64,000 bases of DNA from Deltaproteobacteria bacterium (GTDB lineage: Bacteria; Myxococcota_A; UBA796; CAJQPC01), in the NCBI GenBank assembly GCA_016717595.1, contig JADKFE010000047.1:1-64000 (forward strand). Reading direction: 5' to 3'. The notes below the pieces were generated by a model. That model was not told the origin of the DNA and made no database searches. It saw only the letters and a list, made by a program, of their open reading frames with translations. The first letter of the stretch is position 1. Each line of letters starts with the position of its first letter. A program made the translations under genes and the position numbers. Of this stretch, positions 1 through 8,064 are shown piece by piece.

Positions 1-1154
1 TCCTCGGCGGGCTCGGCCCGGGCGTTGACGCCCAGCGGCGCGGGGTCGGACAGGCCCGCGGTGCCGAAGGACCAGCCGCCTCGGGCGGCGAGCACGCAGG
101 CCGCGGCCTCGACGGCTCCGGCGGCGGCGATGCAGTGGCCGACCGCGCCTTTGATCGAGCTGACCGGCACCTCGGCGCCGATGACCTGGCGGATGGCGTT
201 GGCCTCGGCGGCGTCGCCCAGGGGGGTGCCCGTGCCGTGGGCGTTGACGTGCTGCACCGCGGAGGCCGGCAGGCGCGCGTCGAGGAGCGCGCGGCGCATG
301 GACAAGGCGGCGCCAGCGCCCTCGGGGTGCGGGGCCGTGGCGTTGTGGGCGTCGGTGCTGTTGCCCGCGCCCAAGAGCCGCGCCCAGATCGTCGCCCCGC
401 GGGCCAAGGCGGCGGACTCCTCCTCCAAGACAAACATCGCCGCGCCCTCGCCGATGACGAAGCCGTCGCGGGCGTGATCGAAGGGGCGGCAGGTCGTGGG
501 GGAGAGCGCGCCGAGCACGATGAACGAGAGCACGCCGAGGGGGTGAATCATCGAGTCGTGACCGCCGGCGATGGCGATGTTGACCTCGCCGCGGCGGATG
601 GCCCAGGCGGCGTTGGCGATGGCTTGGGCCCCGGCGGCGCAGGCCGAGAAGGAGGTCGATTGAGGCCCCAAGGCGCCGACGCGGCGGGCGACGGCGGCGG
701 TGACCCGCTCGGGCAGGTGGCGGCGGGGGGCGACGTGGTCCCGGCGGAGATCGGCGTCTACGGCGACGCGGTCCAGGACGCCGTCGCGGACGTAGGGCAT
801 CACGTCTTCGTTGAGCTCACGAACGGTCACCGTCGAGAGCCCCGTGCCCAACCACACCCCGGCGTCGGTGAGGCTCGGCGCCCCGGCGGCGGCCACGGCG
901 TCGTCTACGGCGGCGAAGGCCAAGGAGGCTTTGCGGTCGTCGGGAAAGTCGGGGGCGTCGAACAGCGGGGAGTCCACCTCGGCGGCCACCTGCAGCGGCA
1001 GGCCGAGGGGCGGGAGGGGCGGGAAGGCCCGCAGCGGCGCCAAGGCCGAGCGACCTTGACGTAGACCTTGTTCGAGGAGGAAGGGGCCACGGCCGAAGGC
1101 GCTCAGCACGCCTACACCCGTCACCACGACCGAGCGGCGTGGCTCAGCGGACAC
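1..1154 (-). CDS. Beta-ketoacyl-ACP synthase (FabF/KAS II type), partial at window edge
   Basis: This is a condensing enzyme of the thiolase fold, expected to extend an acyl-ACP with malonyl-ACP. Translation of the minus strand reads VVVTGVGVLSAFG near the N-terminus, then the nucleophile motif SFSACAAG, the first active-site histidine in VNAHGTGTP and the second in KGAVGHC, so the full Cys-His-His triad is present. The C-terminus runs off the window. The likely GTG start overlaps the 3' end of the kinase gene by 11 bp, which suggests translational coupling. It is the last visible gene of the ketosynthase/dehydratase/kinase operon. Family is clear; whether it serves fatty acid, aryl-polyene or polyketide-like synthesis is not. 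Confidence 0.85.
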   Translation of the reverse strand, partial: MSAEPRRSVVVTGVGVLSAFGRGPFLLEQGLRQGRSALAPLRAFPPLPPLGLPLQVAAEVDSPLFDAPDFPDDRKASLAFAAVDDAVAAAGAPSLTDAGVWLGTGLSTVTVRELNEDVMPYVRDGVLDRVAVDADLRRDHVAPRRHLPERVTAAVARRVGALGPQSTSFSACAAGAQAIANAAWAIRRGEVNIAIAGGHDSMIHPLGVLSFIVLGALSPTTCRPFDHARDGFVIGEGAAMFVLEEESAALARGATIWARLLGAGNSTDAHNATAPHPEGAGAALSMRRALLDARLPASAVQHVNAHGTGTPLGDAAEANAIRQVIGAEVPVSSIKGAVGHCIAAAGAVEAAACVLAARGGWSFGTAGLSDPAPLGVNARAEPAE

Positions 1155-3423
1155 AGCGGCTCTCGCCCCCCTCAAAGCAGCGGTACTCGCCCTCCTTGGC
1201 GTCGGTGATGACGGCCTGGAGCCGCCCCTTCTCTAAGATCGCGGTGACAGCGCACTTCTCAGCCTTGGCGACCTCCACATGGGCCACGTCGGCGCCTTTT
1301 CCGCTCGCCGCGCCGCAGTTCACGTTGAGCTTGCGGGTGCCTTCAGCGAGGGAGCGGAACGTGATGTGGGGACCGGCGGGGGCCGCGTCCACCTTGGGCT
1401 CGGCGGGCTTGGGCTCAACCTCGCTCGGCTCGGCCTCTCCCGGCTTGGGCTCGCCAGGCTCGGCGGGCTCCTCGACGGCGCCGTCCGCGGGCACCCCGAT
1501 CCCTTTGTTCTGTAAGGCCTCTTTGAGCGGCCCCATGAACAGCACCGCGAGGCCGACGGTGAACACCATGGTGAACACGATGACGCCGACGAGGCCGTAG
1601 ATCAGCAGGTTGTTGCGGGGGCTCGGCGCGGGCGCCTCGGGCTCGTCGTCGTACTCGTCTTGTTCGTCGTCCGCGGCGGGCTCCTCCTCTTCTTGGGCGG
1701 GCTCCTCTTGCGGCGGCGGCCACACGCTCATCGGCGGCTCAGGCGGCGCGACGGGCTCGGCCCACGCGTCGGAGGTGGCGGCGGAGACGGCGGGGGGCAC
1801 CATGGACTCGATCTGCGTAGAGGCGAGGTCGTCTCGGTCAAACCGGGCGAGGAGGGTGGCCTCGTCGTCTTCAGAGGCCGGGGGCCAGGTGGAGCTGGGG
1901 CGGTCGGCGGGGGTGGCCGCCACAGGCGCCGGAGGGGGCGGCGCGACGGCGGCGGCGGGGGGCGTCGGCGCGGCGGGCGGCGGCGGGGGGGGCGGCGGCG
2001 CGCTGAGGCTCGGGTCGAGCTCCATCCGGGTGGGGATGTCGGCCCAGTCGTCGAGATCAGGCTCTAAGAACGGCTGGGGTTTGGGATCGGGCAGCGGCGC
2101 GCTGAACATCGCCGGGCGGGGCGGCGGCGGCGGCGGGGCCGTGGGCAGCGTCACCGGCGTGGGCGGGGCCGCGGCGGGCATCGGCGGCGGAACCGGCGTT
2201 GGCGGCGCAACCGGCGTAGGCGGCGCAACGGGCGTAGGCGGCGGAACCGGCGCGGCGGGGGGCAGCTCATCTGGGCTGGGCTTGAGCTCGGCCAAGGCCG
2301 CCTGGCGCAGCGCCTCCCAGCGGGGATCGTTGCGGGGGACCTCGTCTCCACCCGTGGCGGCGGCCGCGGCGGCGGCGATCGAGGCGGCGGCCGCGGCGGC
2401 GACGGCGTCTCCGCCGTCATCCAGGGCGTGAGAGTCCTCGTTGAGCACCTGATCGATGAGCGGGTTCGGCTCACGCGGGGCGGACTCAAAGGCGCGCACC
2501 AGGGGCGGGATCACGCTCTCGGCCCACTCGCGCAGATCGGGGCCCTCGATGCGCCGGGCCAAGGCGCGGGCCTTGGTGTACACATCGGCGGCGGTGAAGC
2601 GCTCGGAGTGCTCATACGAGAGGCAGGTCGAGACGAGGTGCTCGATCTCTTCAGCCTGCGCGCTCGTCACCTGGAGCACGCCGCGCATAAACGCCATACG
2701 CTCGGCGACGAAGGCCTGGTGCTTCTGGGGCCGCCCGCGGGCCTTGCCGAACTTCTCTAAGACGAGGAGCTCGTAGACCGAGGCCGCCAAGGAGTAGACG
2801 TCGGAGGCCGGCGTCTCGGGCTCGAAGAACAGGCGCTCCGGCGGCATGTAGTCCACCGAGCCGAACTGCAGCTCGCGGGTGTGGGACTCCCGCGACTCAA
2901 AGTCGGCCCGGGCCACGCCGAAGTCGAGCACCTTCACCATGCCGACGTCGTCGAGCATGATGTTGGAGGGCTTGATGTCGCGGTGAATCACCCGCAGCGG
3001 CTTCTCGCCGGGGAAGGGCGGGCGGTTGTACGCCGCGTCGAGGGCCGAGGCGACGAGCGCCATGATCTCGATGGCGACCTTGGCCGGGACCAGCTCACCG
3101 CGCTCGGCCATGTCTTGCACGATGTACTTGAGGTCGACGGCCTCCAGAAACTCCATGATGACCGCGGCGCGGCCGTCGATGGACGTGAGATCAACCACGT
3201 CGACGATGTTGCGATGACGAAGCCAGCCAAGCAGCCTCGCCTCGTCACGCATCCGGCGCGCGATCTCTTCGTTCTCTGACCAGCGGCGGTGCAGGAGCTT
3301 CACGGCCGCGAGGCGAGAGAAGCCATCGGCGTGCATCACCTTCGTGAGAAACACGCTCCCGAAGCCCCCGGAGGCGATCTCACGCAGGAAGTGGAAGCGG
3401 CGTGCGGTCTCGCGCGTGGTCAA
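1144..3423 (-). CDS. Membrane-anchored Hanks-type Ser/Thr protein kinase
   Basis: An active-looking eukaryotic-type kinase of 759 residues. The kinase domain spans roughly residues 10-300, with the Gly-rich loop near 18-23, the ATP lysine at about 42 (AAVKLL), HRDIKPSN at about 147-154 and DFG at 167-169. A long Pro/Ala- and acid-rich linker follows, then one membrane helix (about 605-630, YGLVGVIVFTMVFTVGLAVL) and a small Cys-containing extracytoplasmic domain at the C-terminus. The TTG start overlaps the stop of the upstream ketosynthase-like gene (TTGA), and GAGG lies about 10 nt upstream. It sits between two ketosynthase genes, so it may sense something outside the cytoplasmic membrane and control that lipid pathway; the link is inferred from position. 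Confidence 0.9.
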   Translation of the reverse strand: MTTRETARRFHFLREIASGGFGSVFLTKVMHADGFSRLAAVKLLHRRWSENEEIARRMRDEARLLGWLRHRNIVDVVDLTSIDGRAAVIMEFLEAVDLKYIVQDMAERGELVPAKVAIEIMALVASALDAAYNRPPFPGEKPLRVIHRDIKPSNIMLDDVGMVKVLDFGVARADFESRESHTRELQFGSVDYMPPERLFFEPETPASDVYSLAASVYELLVLEKFGKARGRPQKHQAFVAERMAFMRGVLQVTSAQAEEIEHLVSTCLSYEHSERFTAADVYTKARALARRIEGPDLREWAESVIPPLVRAFESAPREPNPLIDQVLNEDSHALDDGGDAVAAAAAASIAAAAAAATGGDEVPRNDPRWEALRQAALAELKPSPDELPPAAPVPPPTPVAPPTPVAPPTPVPPPMPAAAPPTPVTLPTAPPPPPPRPAMFSAPLPDPKPQPFLEPDLDDWADIPTRMELDPSLSAPPPPPPPPAAPTPPAAAVAPPPPAPVAATPADRPSSTWPPASEDDEATLLARFDRDDLASTQIESMVPPAVSAATSDAWAEPVAPPEPPMSVWPPPQEEPAQEEEEPAADDEQDEYDDEPEAPAPSPRNNLLIYGLVGVIVFTMVFTVGLAVLFMGPLKEALQNKGIGVPADGAVEEPAEPGEPKPGEAEPSEVEPKPAEPKVDAAPAGPHITFRSLAEGTRKLNVNCGAASGKGADVAHVEVAKAEKCAVTAILEKGRLQAVITDAKEGEYRCFEGGESRCVR

Positions 3424-4352
3424 GGGGCGTCATCCTCTGCGGCCGGACGCATCCTATCACGGCCAAGCCAGGGCGCGCGGGACACGACCACCCAAGCGCC
3501 TGAGCCGTCGGCCACTCGAAGCGGCCCCGGCGGGGAGAGCAGGAGCGCCAGCAGGCCATCGGCGACCCCACACACGCCGAGCGCCGCGTGGTGAGGCAGA
3601 GGCGTGAGGGCGTCGTCGCCAGAGCCCGCGGGGCCGATCTCCAGCTCAAAGAGCGCGTTTGGCGCGCCGGACGGCTCCAGGACGATCGCCACGGCGGCCT
3701 CGCCCGGGGCGCCCGCGACGCCCATGCGGCGCAGATCCCGCAGAGACGTGGCGTCTACGGCGGAGTCCGCCGCGCACACCAGCGCCGCCGGGCAGCGCCC
3801 CTCGACGACGGCCCAAGCCGCCTCTCTCAGGCCCATGAGGCCGGCGACGGGGCCCCCGGCGAAGGTGTCTGAGGGCCCCATGACGCCGAGGTTGATCGCC
3901 ACATGGGCGAGCACGAGGTTCGGCAAGGTGCGCAGGGGCAGAAGCGGCGGGTAGACGTCTTTTCCGGCGGTGGTGAGCTGGAGAAGATCCACCACCCCGT
4001 CTTTGGCCGAGGCCTCCATCGTGGCGTGGCCCTCCTCGACGTCGGGGGGCTCGCGGCGCACGCCGAAGTAGAGCCCGAGCTGATCTTTGGGCGCCTCATG
4101 CCCCCGGAGCGCCCGGCCACAGACCGGCAAGGCGAGGATCGCCGCGCGGCTCAAGAGCTTCACGTCTTTGCGGCGCAGAAGCCAAGGTTTGAGATCCGGC
4201 CCAGGCACCACGCCGCCAACGGCGCCGGGGTGCGCGTCGAGCTGCAGAGGCGTGAGCCCAGACTTACCGGCCTCGATGGCAGTGACGACGTCTTGAACGT
4301 CCTCACCGAGCGCACAGGACAGCTCAACCCGGGTGACGGCGACGCGGGGCAC
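3420..4352 (-). CDS. Ketosynthase-like protein lacking the active-site cysteine
   Basis: A 310-residue protein with the layout of the N-terminal half of a ketosynthase (VAVTRVELSCALGED at the start, GVMGPSDTFAGG where the nucleophile loop should be, then AADSAVDATSLRDL). The Cys position reads T-F-A-G-G and the usual two-histidine region is shortened or absent; normal ketosynthases have about 400 residues. It is therefore probably non-catalytic, perhaps a partner of the adjacent ketosynthases in the manner of a chain-length factor. The GTG start lies directly after the TGA of the upstream fabF-like gene, so the genes are co-translated. The partner role is inference. Confidence 0.7.
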   Translation of the reverse strand: MPRVAVTRVELSCALGEDVQDVVTAIEAGKSGLTPLQLDAHPGAVGGVVPGPDLKPWLLRRKDVKLLSRAAILALPVCGRALRGHEAPKDQLGLYFGVRREPPDVEEGHATMEASAKDGVVDLLQLTTAGKDVYPPLLPLRTLPNLVLAHVAINLGVMGPSDTFAGGPVAGLMGLREAAWAVVEGRCPAALVCAADSAVDATSLRDLRRMGVAGAPGEAAVAIVLEPSGAPNALFELEIGPAGSGDDALTPLPHHAALGVCGVADGLLALLLSPPGPLRVADGSGAWVVVSRAPWLGRDRMRPAAEDDAP

Positions 4353-5555
4353 TCAAGACTCCCAGCGCGAGAGCAAGAGCGTGCCGTTGGAGCCCCCGAA
4401 GCCGAAGGCGTTGGTCATCGCGTGCTGCACCTGGGCCTCGCGGGCGACGTTCGCGACGTGATCCAAGTCACAGTCGGGATCGGGCTGATCGAGGTTGATC
4501 GTCGGCGGCAGGCGGCCCTCGCGGATCGCCAGGGCCGTGACGATCGCCTCCACCGCGCCGCAGGCCGCGACGAGGTGGCCCATCATCGACTTTGTTGAGG
4601 AGACCGCCGGCCGGTGCGCCCCGAAGCAGGTGTGGATGCCGCGGGCCTCGGACGCGTCGTTCATCGGCGTGGAGGTGCCGTGGGCGTTGATGTAGCCGAT
4701 GTCTTCGGGCCGCAGGCCGGCGTCGCGTAAGGCGTCGATCATCGCCAGGGCCGCGCCGCGACCGTCGGGCGGGGAGTCGGTGATGCGGTAGGCGTTACAC
4801 GAGCAGCCAAAGCCCGAGAGCTCCACAAGCGGCGTCGCCCCACGCTTTATCGCGGCCTCGGCCTCCTCCAACACCAAGAAGCCCGCGCCTTCGCCGAGCA
4901 CGAAGCCGTCTCGGCTGCGATCAAAGGGGCGGCTGGCCCGAGCGGGGTCATCATTGCGGGTGGAGAGCGCGCCCAGGAGCGCGAAGCCTACGACCATCAC
5001 GGGATCGACGAGCACATCGACGCCGCCGACGATCATCGCGTCCACCTCACCGCGCCGCACCCGCAAGGCGCCCTCGCCCACGGCCTGAGACGACGAGGTG
5101 CAGGCCGTGGACACCGTGCTCACGGGGCCCCGGGCGCCGACGAGCTCGGCGACCATTCGGGAGGGGGCGTCTGGCGCGCCGCGGCGCATCTCGGCCAGGG
5201 TCGCCACGGTGTTGTGCCGGAGCTGCCGGGCGATGGCCTCCAGCGGTGGGCGCGCGGCCTCAGAGCCCACGCAGACGCCGATGCGCTCGGGATCGTAGGG
5301 CAGGGGACCAGAGCCCGCGAGGGCCTCGGCCACGGCGACTCGGGCGAGGTCGAGCTTAAACTCGGCGGGGTCCGTGGAGCTGGGGCGATCGACCTCGGCG
5401 GCGAAGGTCACCGGGTAACTCCGCGCGTCAAACCGCTGAATCGGCCCGACGCCCGACCGCCCGCCCATGAGCGCGTCCCAGGTGCTCGGCAGGTCGCGGC
5501 CTACGGGGGTGATCATGCCCATGCCGGTGACGACGACCCGGCGGCGCGCGCTCAC
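4353..5555 (-). CDS. Beta-ketoacyl-ACP synthase II-like (FabF type)
   Basis: About 400 residues, the normal size for FabF. It starts VVVTGMGMITPVG, has the nucleophile in STVSTACTSS, the active-site histidines in INAHGTSTP and KSMMGHL, and the C-terminal glycine-rich NAFGFGGSN loop, so it should be a working condensing enzyme. I chose the GTG at 5555 because it overlaps the TGA of the dehydratase gene by 4 bp (GTGA); the longer reading frame adds only Pro/Gly-rich residues. With the neighbouring dehydratase it could elongate and dehydrate acyl-ACP chains, but reductases and an ACP are not visible here. Confidence 0.9.
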   Translation of the reverse strand: MSARRRVVVTGMGMITPVGRDLPSTWDALMGGRSGVGPIQRFDARSYPVTFAAEVDRPSSTDPAEFKLDLARVAVAEALAGSGPLPYDPERIGVCVGSEAARPPLEAIARQLRHNTVATLAEMRRGAPDAPSRMVAELVGARGPVSTVSTACTSSSQAVGEGALRVRRGEVDAMIVGGVDVLVDPVMVVGFALLGALSTRNDDPARASRPFDRSRDGFVLGEGAGFLVLEEAEAAIKRGATPLVELSGFGCSCNAYRITDSPPDGRGAALAMIDALRDAGLRPEDIGYINAHGTSTPMNDASEARGIHTCFGAHRPAVSSTKSMMGHLVAACGAVEAIVTALAIREGRLPPTINLDQPDPDCDLDHVANVAREAQVQHAMTNAFGFGGSNGTLLLSRWES

Positions 5556-6052
5556 TGGGCCTCCTGGAGCATGTCGCGGGGGTAGTCCGCCCACAAGAGC
5601 CGCAGGGCTTGGCGCTCGAGGTTCTCCACCCGGCGGCGCTCGGCGTCGTCCAGCAGCGGCACGGCGTTGAACACGAAGAACTCTTCAGCCTGGGCGTGAA
5701 GTTTGCCGTCCACCTTGGCCTGCACCTTCACCGCGGCGCTCTCCGGGGAGAGGTTCGTGAGCTCAACGTGGAGCTGCACGATGGTGCCGGGCCGCACAAA
5801 ACGCCGGAACTTCACATGGTTGGCCATGGTGAAGATCGGGAACGGCCAGTCGCCGCGCTGGCGCTTCACCGTGAAGCCGATGAGCTTGCCCGCGAGCTGG
5901 GCCATGGACTCCAACAAGAGCACCCCCGGCACCACGGGGAAGCCGGGGAAGTGGTCGGCGAAGAAGGGCTCCGAGAGGGTGAAACACTTCACCCCGACGG
6001 CGCTTTTGCCCTCTACGAGCTCATCAATTCGGTCTACGAGCTGCCAGCGCAT
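5552..6052 (-). CDS. 3-hydroxyacyl-ACP dehydratase, FabZ/FabA-like hotdog fold
   Basis: A 166-residue hotdog-fold protein. The FabZ signature is plain: FFADHFPGFPVVPGVLLLE, holding the catalytic His and downstream Glu, followed by the central helix ESMAQLAG. The enzyme class dehydrates 3-hydroxyacyl-ACP to enoyl-ACP. The ATG at 6052 has GGGAG four bases upstream; a GTG at 6070 would add six residues. It is followed by the fabF-like gene with a GTGA overlap, and a lipoprotein gene ends 36 bp upstream. The extended C-terminus (about residues 135-166) is longer than in housekeeping FabZ. Confidence 0.87.
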   Translation of the reverse strand: MRWQLVDRIDELVEGKSAVGVKCFTLSEPFFADHFPGFPVVPGVLLLESMAQLAGKLIGFTVKRQRGDWPFPIFTMANHVKFRRFVRPGTIVQLHVELTNLSPESAAVKVQAKVDGKLHAQAEEFFVFNAVPLLDDAERRRVENLERQALRLLWADYPRDMLQEAQ

Positions 6053-6088
6053 AGGACTCCCTGCTCCCACTCTCTCGGTGAACCAGCG

Positions 6089-6778
6089 TCAGTGAACAGA
6101 TCCCGGCGTGCTGTGGCCGAGGCAGGCGACGCCGAGGGTTGTTGGCGGCGCCTCGCCGCAGCGGCTCGCCCGGTGAAGCTCTGCGTGAACCGGCGCTTTG
6201 GCGACCGTGGCCACCATCGACCAGCTTGGGCCCTCAACGCTGAGCGCGCCCTCGACCCGGCGATCGTCTAGATAGAGCGTCGCGTCAGCCACGCAGCCCT
6301 CTGGAGGCGCCTCCGCCGTGGCCGTCACCAGCGCGCCGTCGCCGTCGAGCTGAAGCGTGGCGGCCTCGGTGCACGGCGCCCAAGGAAGAAGCGCCCCTTT
6401 GAGGCTCGGCGACAGCTCCACAGGCGCCTCCGCGCCGTCCTTTACGACCAACACGCAGCGCTCCGGGTGAATCTGCCCGGTGAAGGCCGCGCCCTGGTGG
6501 GTGGTGGCGAAGGCCGCGCCGCTTATAGGCGCCGTGAGCGAGGCCCGCGCCGCGCCGCGCACCCAATAAAGCGAGAGCGCCTGATCGGCGTGAACGATCC
6601 GCAGCCGCGTCGTAGAGTCCACCTTCGCGCCGTCTGTGGCCACCCAATCTCCCACGAGCTGCTCTACGCCAGCGCCAGCGCAGGGCGGCGCTGGGGGCGG
6701 CGGGGGCGGCTCCTCCGCGCAGGCGGCGAGGAGCAGGGCGAGGCCACAAGGCGCAAGCAGCCGACTCGTGAGGTCCAT
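6089..6778 (-). CDS. Hypothetical lipoprotein
   Basis: A 229-residue protein with a lipoprotein signal peptide: a short start, a hydrophobic stretch and the lipobox LLLAAC at about residues 16-21, then a Pro-rich spacer. The rest is rich in beta-strand-like sequence with several cysteines. No family was recognised. The ATG at 6778 is preferred over an upstream GTG because it gives a normal signal peptide and has GAGAGG just upstream. It is the first gene of the ketosynthase operon, so it may be an envelope partner of that pathway. Confidence 0.7.
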   Translation of the reverse strand: MDLTSRLLAPCGLALLLAACAEEPPPPPPAPPCAGAGVEQLVGDWVATDGAKVDSTTRLRIVHADQALSLYWVRGAARASLTAPISGAAFATTHQGAAFTGQIHPERCVLVVKDGAEAPVELSPSLKGALLPWAPCTEAATLQLDGDGALVTATAEAPPEGCVADATLYLDDRRVEGALSVEGPSWSMVATVAKAPVHAELHRASRCGEAPPTTLGVACLGHSTPGSVH

Positions 6779-6886
6779 GAGCCTCTCATCAGGGGACACG
6801 AAGGGTAACACCTCCCCGGGGCCCCCGCTGGCCTGCTACACTGGTGAGGAATCGTCGCGCCTACTCGGCGCCCGCAGGAGGTCCCC

Positions 6887-8059
6887 TTGCGTCGGCTGCT
6901 CCCCTTCGCCCTCACGCTCACCGCCGGATGCTGGTCTACCCCCGAGCCCGTCGACTTCGCGACCATCCCGTATGAGACGAGCGTGAGCGACGTGAACACC
7001 GCCGTGGTGCGCACCTTACGCACGGCGCTCCGCTGCCCCGACGGCCAGGCCGCGCGCTACTACATCATCTACGACGAGACCGTGACCGCCCCCGCGCCGG
7101 TGGCGATCGTCCTGCACTCCGCGTCGTTTGACTACCTCTACGATCCGCGCCCCGACGACCCCATCTTCGGCCAACACTTCGCCGGGGCCAGCGCTGAAGG
7201 CGTCACCCAGCTTGAGTGGACCTGGGGTGTCCAGAAGACCTGGGAGACGATGGGCATGCACCCCCGGGTGGATCCCTCTGAGGTCAACAACGGCACCCTC
7301 GTCGCCGCGCTCCTCGAGAAGGGCTTCACGGTGTTGATGCCGATGAACTGCTGGGGCGACCTCTGGCACAACGAGTCGGGCTACATCAACAACGACACCT
7401 CGTTCGAGTTTTTCGAGCGCAACGGCGGCGCCTTGTCCTGGCGTATGCTCCAGATGCTCCACGACGAGTACACCGCCGACAGCTACGGCCTGCCCGATGA
7501 CGTGCCGATTGATCCCGATCAGGTCTACCTCGTCGGCTTAGGCGACGGCGGCCGCGGCGTCATCGACCTGCTCAAGCGGATGTACGAGTACGACGAGGGC
7601 GACATCGTCCCCTGGGAGAGCGTGAAGGGCATCCTGCTCGACTCGGCGATCGAGGATCTCGAGCACTGGGCGCGCAACGTAGACGACGTCGAGGACGGCC
7701 TCAACCGCATCTTCTACGACCCCTCCGCCACCTCCGAGACCGTGCTCTCCCAGTGGTCGCTGCGCCGCCTGTACAACCAAGGCGTCGGCCCCAAGTGGCC
7801 CCTGAACTCTACGCCCATCGCCTACATCTACTCCTCCAGCGATCCCAAGGTGCCCAACGGCAACCACGACGCGCTGTTGAACGTGATGACCAACGGCGTC
7901 GACGGCGACAACAAGCCCCGCGCCGACAAGTACTGCATCATCAACACCAAAGACGCGGCGCACGTCTTCACGAACGCCGACATCATCTTGGCGCGGGAGG
8001 CCGTGGAGTACATCCTCACCGGCGAGCCGAGCAAGAAGTGCACCGAGTCCGCGGGCTGA
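6887..8059 (+). CDS. Alpha/beta-hydrolase-like lipoprotein, nucleophile serine missing
   Basis: A 390-residue secreted lipoprotein (lipobox LTAGC near residue 15) with an alpha/beta-hydrolase core: an oxyanion-like AIVLHSAS strand and an elbow region reading VYLVGLGDGGRG. In polyhydroxyalkanoate-depolymerase/feruloyl-esterase-type proteins this elbow is normally G-L-S-x-G-G; here Gly takes the place of Ser. A late Asp-Lys segment (SSSDPKVPNGNH) and DAAHVF fit the Asp and His positions. It may be a non-catalytic binding protein or use another mechanism. The TTG start is supported by GGAGG five bases upstream. It is divergent from the preceding lipoprotein operon. Confidence 0.75.
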   Translation: MRRLLPFALTLTAGCWSTPEPVDFATIPYETSVSDVNTAVVRTLRTALRCPDGQAARYYIIYDETVTAPAPVAIVLHSASFDYLYDPRPDDPIFGQHFAGASAEGVTQLEWTWGVQKTWETMGMHPRVDPSEVNNGTLVAALLEKGFTVLMPMNCWGDLWHNESGYINNDTSFEFFERNGGALSWRMLQMLHDEYTADSYGLPDDVPIDPDQVYLVGLGDGGRGVIDLLKRMYEYDEGDIVPWESVKGILLDSAIEDLEHWARNVDDVEDGLNRIFYDPSATSETVLSQWSLRRLYNQGVGPKWPLNSTPIAYIYSSSDPKVPNGNHDALLNVMTNGVDGDNKPRADKYCIINTKDAAHVFTNADIILAREAVEYILTGEPSKKCTESAG

Positions 8060-8064
8060 CAGGC

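Noticed and set aside
135..1064. Long plus-strand open frame of 309 codons at the left edge
   Set aside because: It is antisense to a clear ketosynthase with all catalytic motifs; long shadow frames are expected in GC-rich DNA.
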